64,000 nt of DNA. Origin: Achromobacter mucicolens. Lineage in GTDB: Bacteria; Pseudomonadota; Gammaproteobacteria; Burkholderiales; Burkholderiaceae_B. The stretch is from contig NZ_CADIJP010000008.1 in the NCBI RefSeq assembly GCF_902859725.1, positions 207,380 to 271,379 of the forward strand, in the 5' to 3' direction. This document shows positions 20,606 to 28,246 of the stretch, piece by piece. Under the pieces are notes generated by a model. The model did no database searches. It saw only the letters and a program-made list of their open reading frames with translations, and was not told the origin of the DNA. Numbering within the stretch: the stretch's first letter is position 1; each line of letters begins with the position of its first letter. Position numbers and translations under genes: made by a program.

Positions 20606-20696
20606 CGTCTTCCGCGGGCCGTGCAGTCGGCGTGCTGCACGGTCACGATAGACCTTTCAGCCCTCACGCCCTCGTATCCCGCGTTTCGCAGGAACG

Positions 20697-20730
20697 AAAA
20701 AAGGCCGGCGCGCCGTCAACGCGCCGACCT
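20697..20730 (-). terminator. Terminator after the entericidin gene
   Basis: Minus-strand stem GGTCGGCGCG / CGCGCCGGCC (one wobble), 7-base loop, followed by a run of six T (20697-20702 as A on the plus strand). It lies about 20 bp past the entericidin stop. Confidence 0.8.
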
Positions 20731-20751
20731 TTGGATGCAGCCCGCAAGCGC

Positions 20752-20880
20752 TTACTTGGCCTGCTGCTGGATCTTTTCCCCGCCCCTTTCAATGTCTTTG
20801 CCGGCACCTTCCATCGTGTTGCAACCGGCGGTCACGGCGGTAATCGCGAGCATCAGTGCAAGCCAAATACGGTGGGTCAT
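20752..20880 (-). CDS. Entericidin A/B-family lipoprotein
   Basis: A 42-residue precursor: basic start MTHRIWLALMLAITAV, lipobox TAGC with Cys20, then NTMEGAGKDIERGGEKIQ, matching the entericidin pattern CNTxxGxGxDIxxGGxxI. Mature peptide is a small lipid-anchored envelope protein; in E. coli the pair EcnA/EcnB acts as antidote/toxin in stationary phase, but lone copies are widespread and of unclear role. ATG 20880 has a strong ribosome site (ggagaag). Together with the CsbD gene upstream, 58 bp away, it forms a small stress-type pair. Confidence 0.88.
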   Translation of the reverse strand: MTHRIWLALMLAITAVTAGCNTMEGAGKDIERGGEKIQQQAK

Positions 20881-20938
20881 TTTCTTCTCCTTCGGGCATT
20901 CATTGGACAGTGCGGGTCATGCCGATCGGCAGCCGCAA

Positions 20939-21121
20939 TTACTTGTCCAGCAAGTCCCGTGCCTGATCCTTCGCTTCGCCTACATTGCGCTGCACTTTAC
21001 CCTCGGTCTTTTCCACTTTTCCTTCGGCTTCGGTGCGGGTGTTGCCCGTCACCTTGCCAGCTGTTTCCTTGATCGCGCCCTTCACTTCCTTGGCGGCGCC
21101 CTTGATGCGGTCCTTGTCCAT
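20939..21121 (-). CDS. CsbD family stress protein
   Basis: A 60-residue, highly charged, hydrophilic protein starting MDKDRIKGAAKEVKGAIKE, the CsbD signature, with repeated KETAGKVTG / GKVEKTEGKVQ units predicted to be helical. CsbD-like proteins are induced by general stress, and their activity is unknown. ATG 21121 has gagga 8 bp upstream. It precedes the entericidin gene in the same direction. The 229 bp between this gene and the ABC ATPase stop hold no gene I can support. Confidence 0.9.
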   Translation of the reverse strand: MDKDRIKGAAKEVKGAIKETAGKVTGNTRTEAEGKVEKTEGKVQRNVGEAKDQARDLLDK

Positions 21122-21350
21122 GTCATCGATCCTCAGGTTTCAGGTGGGGTGAAACCGCGCCGGGGAAACCCGGAGTCCGGCGGCGGACAGGTCCAATATA
21201 GGAACCGCGCCGCACCCGCGATAGAGGCATGCGCACCAGGACAAGTGGTGCATTTTTACTTTCGGGTGGGCGCAAAAGGGAGTGCGGGAACGGCCCGACA
21301 CCGCCTTCAAACGGGGGCGGAACATCCCGGTCCTGATTGATAGGCCAAGC

Positions 21351-22088
21351 TCACGCCGCCAGATTCGTCATCCCCAGGAACTGCCGCAATTCCGGCGTGG
21401 CCGGCGCCGTGAAAAGTTGTTCCGGCGGACCGATCTCGTGCACGCGCCCCTGGTGCATGAACACCACGCGATCACAGACCTCGCGCGCAAAGCGCATTTC
21501 GTGCGTCACCATCAGCAGCGTCATGCCGTCGGCAGCCAGCTCGCGCACCACCGACAGCACCTCATTGACCAGCTCCGGGTCCAGCGCCGACGTGATTTCG
21601 TCGCACAACAGCGCCAGCGGCTGCATCGCTAGCGCACGGGCAATCGCCACGCGCTGCTGCTGGCCGCCGGACAATTCGTCCGGCCAGGCGTCAAACTTGT
21701 GGGCCAGCCCCACGCGGGTCAGCATGGCCCGGGCCATGTCCTCGGCCTCGCGTTCGGGCACGCGCTTGGCCACCATGGGCGACAGCATCACGTTGCGCCC
21801 CACGGTCAGGTGCGGAAACAGGTTGAACTGCTGAAAAATCATCCCGACCTTCAGCCGCAGCGCGCGCAGGCGCAGCTCGTCGTCGCCCAACTGCGCGTCG
21901 GCCACCATGATCGCGCCGCCGTCGATCTGCTCCAGCCCGTTAATGCAACGCAGCAGCGTGCTCTTGCCCGAGCCGCTCTTGCCGATGATGGCAATGACCT
22001 CGCCGGGATCGACGCGCAAAGTCACGCCTTTCAGGACTTCGTTGTCGCCGAACCGTTTGCGGACGTCTTCAAGGGCGATGAGGGGCAT
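21351..22088 (-). CDS. Polar amino-acid ABC transporter ATPase
   Basis: 245-residue ATPase of the GlnQ/HisP/ArtP group: Walker A GKSGSGKST, Q-loop IFQQFNLFPHLTV, signature LSGGQQQRVAIARAL, Walker B LLCDEITSALDPEL and VTHEMRFAREV. The Walker B region is LLCDEITSAL where most relatives have LLFDEPTSAL: proline is replaced by isoleucine. It is the last gene of a four-gene importer operon and overlaps the preceding permease by 20 bp. Confidence 0.93.
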   Translation of the reverse strand: MPLIALEDVRKRFGDNEVLKGVTLRVDPGEVIAIIGKSGSGKSTLLRCINGLEQIDGGAIMVADAQLGDDELRLRALRLKVGMIFQQFNLFPHLTVGRNVMLSPMVAKRVPEREAEDMARAMLTRVGLAHKFDAWPDELSGGQQQRVAIARALAMQPLALLCDEITSALDPELVNEVLSVVRELAADGMTLLMVTHEMRFAREVCDRVVFMHQGRVHEIGPPEQLFTAPATPELRQFLGMTNLAA

Positions 22089-22725
22089 GCAACTTCCTTT
22101 CCAGCCGGAGGCTTAGGCGCGACAGGGGCCAGCACAGCGCAAAGTAGATCAGCGCGGCGCAGGCATAGACAGTGAAGGGACTGAAGGTGGCGTTGGTGAT
22201 CACGGTGGCCGCCTTCGACAGTTCCGTGAAGCCGATGATGGAGGTCAGCGCCGTGCTTTTGACGATCTGCACCGCAAAGCCCACGGTCGGCGCGACCGCA
22301 ATGCGCAGCGCCTGCGGCAGCACCACGTAGCGCATCTGCTGCACGTAGCCCAGCGCCAGGCTGGCCGACGCTTCCCACTGTCCTTTCGGCACGGCTTCCA
22401 CGCACCCGCGCCAGATTTCCGCCAGAAACGCGCCCGACCATAGCGTCAGCGCCGCGCCGGCAGCCAGCCACGGCGGCACCTCCACGCCGATCAGCGACAG
22501 CCCGAAAAACGCCAGGAAGAGCTGCATCAGGAGCGGCGTGCCCTGAAAGAGTTCGATGTACGCCCAGCTGATGCGGCGCATCGCCGCCACGCGCGACGTG
22601 CGCATCATCAGCGCCAGCAACCCCATCAGCGCCCCGCCCGCAAAGGCCGCCAGCGACAGCACGATGGTCCAGCGCGCCGCCAGCAGCAGGTTGCGCACGA
22701 TGTCCCAGGTCGAGAACTCGATCAT
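22069..22725 (-). CDS. Polar amino-acid ABC transporter permease (second)
   Basis: Inner-membrane subunit of 218 residues, HisM/GlnP-type, about five helices, with YIELFQGTPLLMQLFLAFFG in the N-terminal half and the coupling loop EAVPKGQWEASASLALG. ATG 22725 overlaps the stop of the first permease (ATGA). It pairs with that permease as a heterodimer. Confidence 0.92.
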   Translation of the reverse strand: MIEFSTWDIVRNLLLAARWTIVLSLAAFAGGALMGLLALMMRTSRVAAMRRISWAYIELFQGTPLLMQLFLAFFGLSLIGVEVPPWLAAGAALTLWSGAFLAEIWRGCVEAVPKGQWEASASLALGYVQQMRYVVLPQALRIAVAPTVGFAVQIVKSTALTSIIGFTELSKAATVITNATFSPFTVYACAALIYFALCWPLSRLSLRLERKLHAPHRP

Positions 22726-23390
22726 CTTGCCGCCTTGCGAAAAAGCCGCCGTCCGGTCAGGCGCAGAATCTGGCGCAGCAGGACCGCCAGCACCAGATAG
22801 ATCCCGGTCGTCACGAAATACACCTCGAACGCGCGAAAGTTGCGCGACTGGATGAAGTTCGCGGCAAAGGTCAGGTCCTCGGCCGCGATCTGCGAGCACA
22901 CCGCCGACCCCAGCATCACAATCACGATCTGCGAAGACAGCGCCGGCCAGATGCGCATCAGCGCCGGCTTGAGCACCACGTGCCGGAACACCTGCAGGCG
23001 CGACAGCGCCAGGCTGGCGCCCGCCTCGTACTGCCCGCGCGGCGTGGCGTCGATGCCGGCGCGGATGATCTCGGCGCTATAGGCGCCCAGGTTCAGCGCC
23101 ATCGCCAGGCACGCCGCCTGCATCTCGCCCAGCTGGATGCCCAGCGACGGCAGGCCAAAAAACACGAAAAAGAGCTGGATCAGGAACGGCGTGTTCCGGA
23201 TCAGCTCGATATAGGCGGTGACCGGCGCGCGCAGCCACGCCGGGCCCTGCGTGCGCACCCACGCGCAGACGATGCCCAGGGCCACGCCCGCCACCGCGCC
23301 GAACGCGATCAGTTCGATCGTGACGCCGATGCCCTTGATCAGCACCGGCGTGTATTCGAACACCGAGGAAAAGTCGTACTGGTAAGCCAT
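22722..23390 (-). CDS. Polar amino-acid ABC transporter permease (first)
   Basis: 222-residue permease of the HisQ type with YIELIRNTPFLIQLFFVFFG and coupling loop DATPRGQYEAGASLALSRLQ. ATG 23390 has a gagg ribosome site; the open frame upstream to 23471 runs into the receptor gene. It lies 16 bp after the receptor stop and overlaps the second permease by four bases. Confidence 0.92.
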   Translation of the reverse strand: MAYQYDFSSVFEYTPVLIKGIGVTIELIAFGAVAGVALGIVCAWVRTQGPAWLRAPVTAYIELIRNTPFLIQLFFVFFGLPSLGIQLGEMQAACLAMALNLGAYSAEIIRAGIDATPRGQYEAGASLALSRLQVFRHVVLKPALMRIWPALSSQIVIVMLGSAVCSQIAAEDLTFAANFIQSRNFRAFEVYFVTTGIYLVLAVLLRQILRLTGRRLFRKAAR

Positions 23391-23406
23391 GACGGCCTCG
23401 CGCAGC

Positions 23407-24189
23407 CTACAGATCCTTGGGCAGTTCGGCGCCCAGCCATTTCTGCGAAATCGCCGACAGCGAACCGTCACGCTTGGCCGCGGCCAGGATGTCGTTCACG
23501 CGGGCGCGCAGCTTCGGTTCGTCCTTGTTCAGGCCGATGTAGCACGGCGAATTCTTGATCAGGAACTTCGTTTCCGGCTTCTTGGGCGGATTGCGCGCCA
23601 GGATCGCAGCCGCAACCACGTTGCCGGTTGCGATCATCGGCACCTGACCCGACAGGAACGCCGTGATCGTGCCGTTGTTGTCCTCATACCGCTTGAGCGT
23701 GGCCGACTCCGGCGCAATCTTGGTCAGCTCGATGTCTTCCACCGCGCCGCGCGTCACGCCAATGGTCTTGCCCGCCAGATCCGCGGCCGACGACACCTTC
23801 AGGTCCGCCGGGCCAAACACGCCATTGAAGAACGGCGCATAGGCGTCCGAGAAGTCGATGGCCTTCTCGCGCTCGGCGTTCTTGCCCAGGCTGGAGATCA
23901 CCAGGTCCACTTTCTTGGTCTGCAGGTAGGGCACGCGGTTGGCGCTGGTCACCGGCACCAGTTCCAGCTTCACACCCAACTGCTTGGCGATCAGCTGCGC
24001 GGTATCGATGTCATAGCCCAGGGGCTTCATGTCGGCGCCCACCGACCCAAACGGCGGAAAGTCCTGCGGCACCGCAATCTTGATGACGCCCGCCTTGACG
24101 ATATCGTCCAGCGCGTCGGCGTGCGACAGGGGCGCGGCCAGGATGCTGGCGGCGGCACAAAGGGACAGCAACAGGGTTCTGCGTTTCAT
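23407..24189 (-). CDS. Polar amino-acid ABC transporter substrate-binding protein
   Basis: Periplasmic receptor (260-residue precursor, SBP_bac_3 family). Sec signal peptide MKRRTLLLSLCAAASILAAP ending in HADA, then VIKIAVPQDFPPFGSVG and PLGYDIDTAQLIAKQLGVKL typical of cationic/polar amino-acid receptors. The arginine expected to hold the ligand carboxylate is not obvious by eye, so the ligand is uncertain. ATG 24189 has a ribosome site (ggagag) and leads a four-gene operon. Confidence 0.92.
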   Translation of the reverse strand: MKRRTLLLSLCAAASILAAPLSHADALDDIVKAGVIKIAVPQDFPPFGSVGADMKPLGYDIDTAQLIAKQLGVKLELVPVTSANRVPYLQTKKVDLVISSLGKNAEREKAIDFSDAYAPFFNGVFGPADLKVSSAADLAGKTIGVTRGAVEDIELTKIAPESATLKRYEDNNGTITAFLSGQVPMIATGNVVAAAILARNPPKKPETKFLIKNSPCYIGLNKDEPKLRARVNDILAAAKRDGSLSAISQKWLGAELPKDL

Positions 24190-24419
24190 AAGGAACTCTC
24201 CAGGGCCCGCACTGCCCGGTCGGGTCAATGCGTTGCACACCAAGTCGGTATACAAAGCGAGGAGATGCAAGTTCTGTGCCATGTAGGCTGCGCGGGGAGG
24301 CGCCGGGGGCAGTGCGTGTTCTGCCCCGTTCTGGTGCGCCCGATGCGCCGTTGGCGGGCGCGGCGGCACTGGTTTGGATCGCGGGCAGACACCTGCCAAG
24401 CCAAGTTTCTCGCCCAAAC

Positions 24420-24447
24420 AAAAAAGCCGTTCCTTTCCAGGAACGGC
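24420..24447 (-). terminator. Terminator of the Bug receptor gene
   Basis: Stem GCCGTTCC / GGAACGGC with a 6-base loop, followed on the minus strand by six T. It begins 26 bp past the stop of the Bug gene and isolates it from the amino-acid ABC operon. Confidence 0.85.
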
Positions 24448-24472
24448 CTTCCGTATCAACCCAGCGTCGCGC

Positions 24473-25438
24473 TTAATCCACCTGCGCGCCCGACTGCTTC
24501 ACCGCCTTGCCCCACTTATCCACTTCCGAGGCAATGAACGTCCCCGTCGCCTCAGGCGTCAGCGGCATCGGTTCGGCCCCACGATCCCGGAAGAACTTCT
24601 GCATCTCCGGCGTATTCAACACCTGCCCGATCTGCTTGCTAAGCGCATTCGTAATCTCCGCAGGCGTGTCCTTGGGCGCCAGCACCGCCGCCCAGCCAAT
24701 CGCCTCAAACCCCGGATAACCCGATTCCGCCACGGTCGGCACATTCGGCAGCTGCGGCAACCGCTTGGCCGTCGTGACCGCCAGCGCCACGGCCTTCTTG
24801 CTTTGCACGTGCGGCAGGCCCGCCGTCACCGAGTCCACCATCAGCGGCACCTGATGCCCCAGAAAATCCGCCTGCGCCGGACCGCTGCCCTTGTACGGAA
24901 TATGGCGAATATCAATATCCGCCGCCGCCTTGAACATCTCGGCCGACAAATGCTGCGTGCCGCCAATCCCCGCGCTGGCATACGCCAGTTCACCCGGATT
25001 CGCACGAGCCTGGGTCACCAGCTGCTGCAGCGACGTAATCCCCGACGCCGGCGTCGCCAGGAACATCAGCGGCACCGAGAACACGCCCGACACCGGCGCG
25101 AAATCCTTCGTCAGGCTGTAGTTGATGTTCTTATAGAGCGTCTGGTTCACTGCCGCGGCGCTGCCCGCGATCACCAGCGTGTAACCGTCCGGCGCCGCGC
25201 GCGTGGCCTGCTCCATGCCGATATTGCTGCCCGCGCCCGCGCGGTTTTCCACCACGATCGGCTGCTTGACCGCCGCGCCCAGCTTCTCGGCCAGCGCGCG
25301 CGCAAAGATGTCGGTCGCCTGCCCCGGCGGGAACGGCACGATCAGACGGATGGGACGGTCGGGAAATTCCGCGTGAGCGGGGGTCATGGCGGCGGCCAAC
25401 GCCAGGCCGGCGGCAAGACTGGAAAGAATACGTTTCAT
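24473..25438 (-). CDS. Bug family (TTT) periplasmic receptor
   Basis: 321-residue precursor of a tripartite-tricarboxylate-type receptor. Signal peptide [24 protein letters not shown]; mature start [20 protein letters not shown], phosphate/carboxylate loop [12 protein letters not shown] and YKGSGPAQ are family signatures. Bug proteins bind small carboxylates such as citrate, nicotinate or aspartate; most are orphans without their own TctA/TctB membrane partners, as here. The gene is divergent from the ArgD-like gene across a 228-bp promoter region. Confidence 0.92.
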   Translation of the reverse strand: MKRILSSLAAGLALAAAMTPAHAEFPDRPIRLIVPFPPGQATDIFARALAEKLGAAVKQPIVVENRAGAGSNIGMEQATRAAPDGYTLVIAGSAAAVNQTLYKNINYSLTKDFAPVSGVFSVPLMFLATPASGITSLQQLVTQARANPGELAYASAGIGGTQHLSAEMFKAAADIDIRHIPYKGSGPAQADFLGHQVPLMVDSVTAGLPHVQSKKAVALAVTTAKRLPQLPNVPTVAESGYPGFEAIGWAAVLAPKDTPAEITNALSKQIGQVLNTPEMQKFFRDRGAEPMPLTPEATGTFIASEVDKWGKAVKQSGAQVD

Positions 25439-25666
25439 GATTGGTCAGTAAAAAGCGACGGCGGACGGCGCGCGAGGGGCGCATCGCCTGCATAAAATAG
25501 AGCGCCCGCGCTGGCAGCCCTTGTGAGGCCGGCCCGGGGCAGATCGGAGGGGTAGCGTCACGATAGCATCCCCCCGTCGGTGCTACATTTGCCTTTTCGC
25601 GCTTCCCCCGGGGAAGTTCCCCGAAATTCCCTTCATCCCCTGTCCTTACATCCCGCAGGAACCGCC

Positions 25667-26860
25667 ATGGAATTCAGCCAGTTCAACGTCAACACCCTCA
25701 TGGAGATCACCTCCCGCCCGGACCTCGTGTTCGTCAGCGGCAAGGGATCCTGGCTGGAGGATCACGCGGGCAAGCGATATCTGGACTTCGTGCAGGGCTG
25801 GGCGGTGAACACCCTGGGCCACTCCGCGCCCGAAATGCAGCGCGCGCTGGTCGAACAGTCGCAAAAGCTGATGAACCCGTCGCCGGCGTTCTACAACATC
25901 CCCTCGATCGAGCTGGCCCAGCGCCTGACCGGCGCATCCGACTTTGACCGCGTCTTCTTCGCCAACAGCGGCGGCGAAGCCAACGAAGGCGCCATCAAGC
26001 TCGCGCGCAAGTGGGGCCAGGTCAAGAAGAACGGCGCCTACAAGATCATCACCATGAACCACGGCTTTCACGGCCGCACCCTGGCCACCATGTCCGCATC
26101 GGGCAAGCCGGGTTGGGACAAGATGTTCGCCCCGCAGGTCGAAGGCTTCCCCAAGGCCGAACTGAACGACCTGGAATCCGTGCGCAAGCTGATCGACGAC
26201 AAAACCGTCGCCATCATGCTGGAACCCGTCCAAGGCGAAGGCGGCGTGCTGCCCGCCACCAAGGAATTCATGCAAGGCCTGCGCAAGCTGGCCGATGAAA
26301 ACCAACTGCTGCTCATCGTCGACGAAGTCCAGACCGGCATGGGCCGCACCGGCAAGATGTTCGCCTACCAGCACTTTGACGTCGTCCCCGACATCATGAC
26401 GCTGGCCAAGGGCATCGGCGGCGGCGTGCCGCTGGCCGCCCTGCTGGCCCGTCAGGAAGTCAGCGTGTTCCAACACGGCGACCAAGGCGGCACCTACAAC
26501 GGCAACCCCCTGACCACCGCCGTCGGCGTCGCCGTCTTCGACGCGCTGGTCGCGCCGGGCTTCATGGACGCGGTCAACGCCCGCGCCAAGCAACTGTCCG
26601 AAGGCCTGCTGGCCATCTCGGCCAAGTACGGCATGAAGGGCGAACGCGGCATGGGCCTGCTGCGCGCGTTGGTGATGGATCGTGATGATGGTCCGGCGAT
26701 TGTCGAGGCTGCGCGTAATCAGGCGCCGGAAGGTCTGCTGCTGAACGCCCCGCGTCCGAACCTGCTGCGCTTCATGCCCGCGCTGAACGTGACGGCTGAG
26801 GAAGTGGATTCGATGCTGAAGCAACTGGATGCGCTGATTGCGCAGGTCCGTAAGGCTTGA
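25667..26860 (+). CDS. argD: Acetylornithine/class III aminotransferase (ArgD-like)
   Basis: 397-residue PLP aminotransferase of class III: GWAVNTLGHSAPEM, NSGGEANEGAIKLARKWG, FHGRTLATMSASG, DEVQTGMGRTG (cofactor aspartate) and the Schiff-base lysine K248 in TLAKGIGGGVPL. Closest in pattern to acetylornithine aminotransferase, which uses glutamate to aminate N-acetylglutamate semialdehyde in arginine synthesis, but class III members with other omega-amino substrates look similar. ATG 25667 has agga upstream and begins MEFSQFNVNTLMEITSRP. A strong terminator follows. From about 26,660 on codon choice shifts towards G/T-rich synonyms, as in the next two genes. Confidence 0.83.
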   Translation: MEFSQFNVNTLMEITSRPDLVFVSGKGSWLEDHAGKRYLDFVQGWAVNTLGHSAPEMQRALVEQSQKLMNPSPAFYNIPSIELAQRLTGASDFDRVFFANSGGEANEGAIKLARKWGQVKKNGAYKIITMNHGFHGRTLATMSASGKPGWDKMFAPQVEGFPKAELNDLESVRKLIDDKTVAIMLEPVQGEGGVLPATKEFMQGLRKLADENQLLLIVDEVQTGMGRTGKMFAYQHFDVVPDIMTLAKGIGGGVPLAALLARQEVSVFQHGDQGGTYNGNPLTTAVGVAVFDALVAPGFMDAVNARAKQLSEGLLAISAKYGMKGERGMGLLRALVMDRDDGPAIVEAARNQAPEGLLLNAPRPNLLRFMPALNVTAEEVDSMLKQLDALIAQVRKA

Positions 26861-26886
26861 TGAGGGTTAGAAGGATGTGAATGCAG

Positions 26887-26918
26887 GGGCCGCGATTATG
26901 CGGCCCTTGTTTTTTTTG
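26887..26918 (+). terminator. Rho-independent terminator after the ArgD-like gene
   Basis: Stem GGGCCGC / GCGGCCC, 6-base loop, then TTG and a run of eight T on the plus strand, 26 bp past the stop. Confidence 0.92.
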
Positions 26919-26983
26919 GATTGATGGGATCGCGGTTGGGGTTGGGTATGCGGCCGCGGGTTGGGACACGTTAAGGGAATCGA

Positions 26984-27310
26984 ATGGACGCGAAGGAATT
27001 TGTCGGCAACTGGAATGCGCTGCGGGGTGAGCTGTTGGAGACGTTCATGGCGGCGGATGGCGGGAGTGCGGTTGCGGCCAAGGTGCGGGGGTTGGGGTTG
27101 TCGCCGGAACAGCTTGAGGGTGTGCGTGGCGTTTTGGATCTGGCGCTGCGGGACACGATGTATTCGCTGCTGCTGGGGTTGGATGGTGCGGCGAGTATTG
27201 GCGATAGCCAGGAGCAGTTCACCATCGCGGGTGAGGATGGGGTGGTGATTGAGGATATTGAAGCGGAGGCTTGGGAGTGCTTCCATGGGGATGCGGGCGT
27301 GTGCGGGTGA
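26984..27310 (+). CDS. Small hypothetical protein
   Basis: A 108-residue acidic soluble protein (MDAKEFVGNWNALRGELLE...), no signal peptide, no membrane helix and no motif I recognise. ATG 26984 has a plausible ribosome site (aggga) 7 bp upstream. Codon use is unusually rich in ggg and gtg compared with core genes. It is followed 54 bp later by the methyltransferase gene in the same direction, so the two may be cotranscribed. Confidence 0.6.
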   Translation: MDAKEFVGNWNALRGELLETFMAADGGSAVAAKVRGLGLSPEQLEGVRGVLDLALRDTMYSLLLGLDGAASIGDSQEQFTIAGEDGVVIEDIEAEAWECFHGDAGVCG

Positions 27311-27364
27311 TTCGTTCGCCAAGGAAGGAGCTGGGCTTTTGGTCGCGGTTACGGGAGTTTGAAG

Positions 27365-28111
27365 ATGTGCAAGTCGCCTGCTGATGACGTGGTGTCGATC
27401 TATCGGGAGCATGCCGATGCGTTTGTGCGGCTGCGTGGAACGGGGCTGATCGAGCGCGTTTGGCTGGATGCGTTTCTGGCGCTGCTGCCGGGGACGAGTC
27501 CGCGGGTGTTGGATATTGGGTGTGGGTTTGGGGTGCCGATTGCTCAGTATCTGATTGAGCGTGGGTGCCGGATCACGGGTGTGGATACGTCGGTGCCGTT
27601 ATTGAAGCGGGCGAAGGCGGCGTTTCCTGAGCATCAATGGGTTGCTGGGGATATGCGCAAGATGCCGGTTGCGGGGCCGTTTGATGGCTTGATCGCTTGG
27701 CATAGCTTTTTTCATTTATCGCCAGGGGATCAGCGGGGGATGTTTGAGGAGTTCGGGCGGCTGGCTGCGCCGGGGGCGGTGTTGATGTTTACGAGCGGGC
27801 CGGGGTTGGGTGAGGCGATGGGGGAGTTTGAAGGGAGGGCGTTGTATCACGGGAGTTTGGAGGGTGTGGAGTATCGGGAGTTGTTGGGGGGGAGTGGGTT
27901 TGAGGTGGTGCGGCATGTGGTGGAGGATGCCGGGTGTGGGGGGGCGACGGTGTGGGTGGCGAGGCGCATCGGCGGAATGGGATCGGTCCTTCAGCTAGGC
28001 GAAGCGATCCCAGCCGATCTGGGGAGCGCGTCGGGTACCCATAAATGCATGGCAGCCATGGCAGCCACGCTGACGGGACTGCCCGGGAGCGTCAGATTTT
28101 TTGTGTTCTAG
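27365..28111 (+). CDS. Class I SAM-dependent methyltransferase, atypical C-terminus
   Basis: 248-residue protein. Rossmann methyltransferase motif I VLDIGCGFGVPIAQYL near 50-65, the acidic residue of motif II in GVDTSVP, and a following GDMRKMPV. Small-molecule or small-peptide target unknown. ATG 27365 has ggag 8 bp upstream and is preferred over TTG 27359. The expected end of the domain is VWVARR (near residue 202); the last about 45 codons look unlike the rest, change base composition and run through a rho-independent terminator. I suspect the native 3' end was replaced when the neighbouring low-G+C segment or an insertion sequence arrived. Confidence 0.75.
   Translation: MCKSPADDVVSIYREHADAFVRLRGTGLIERVWLDAFLALLPGTSPRVLDIGCGFGVPIAQYLIERGCRITGVDTSVPLLKRAKAAFPEHQWVAGDMRKMPVAGPFDGLIAWHSFFHLSPGDQRGMFEEFGRLAAPGAVLMFTSGPGLGEAMGEFEGRALYHGSLEGVEYRELLGGSGFEVVRHVVEDAGCGGATVWVARRIGGMGSVLQLGEAIPADLGSASGTHKCMAAMAATLTGLPGSVRFFVF
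28070..28102 (+). terminator. Terminator-like hairpin at the island edge
   Basis: CTGACG GGACTGCCCGGGAG CGTCAG with an inner GGG/CCC pair, followed by ATTTTTTGTG. It overlaps the last codons of the methyltransferase reading frame, which is unusual for a genuine gene end; it may instead be a structured end of an old insertion sequence. Confidence 0.5.
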
Positions 28112-28243
28112 GCATTTACTCTGACGGTGCATCTTTAGCTAGCCAGCCGGCTGTGAGTCGATTTCGGGCCGAGTAAAGCGCTCCTCGTGAAGGACGGCGA
28201 ACTGTTGCAGAGGGGGCTGTCTGGGACTGCCCGGATTTTGTGC
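28075..28243. other. Insertion-sequence-end-like duplicated sequence at left edge of island
   Basis: GGGACTGCCCGG followed (after 9 bases in one copy) by ATTTTTTGTG/ATTTTGTG occurs at about 28075-28104 and again at about 28220-28239. The tract GAGCGTCAGATTTTTTGTG resembles the outer ends of IS256-family elements as I remember them. No transposase remains. The 135 bp after the methyltransferase stop hold no gene; the low-G+C segment starts here. Confidence 0.4.
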
Positions 28244-28246
28244 CGC

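Noticed and set aside
20939-21121. CsbD-like protein as an H1-like DNA-binding protein
   Set aside because: It has a mixed Lys/Glu composition and the CsbD opening motif, unlike the Lys/Ala-only H1 tails.
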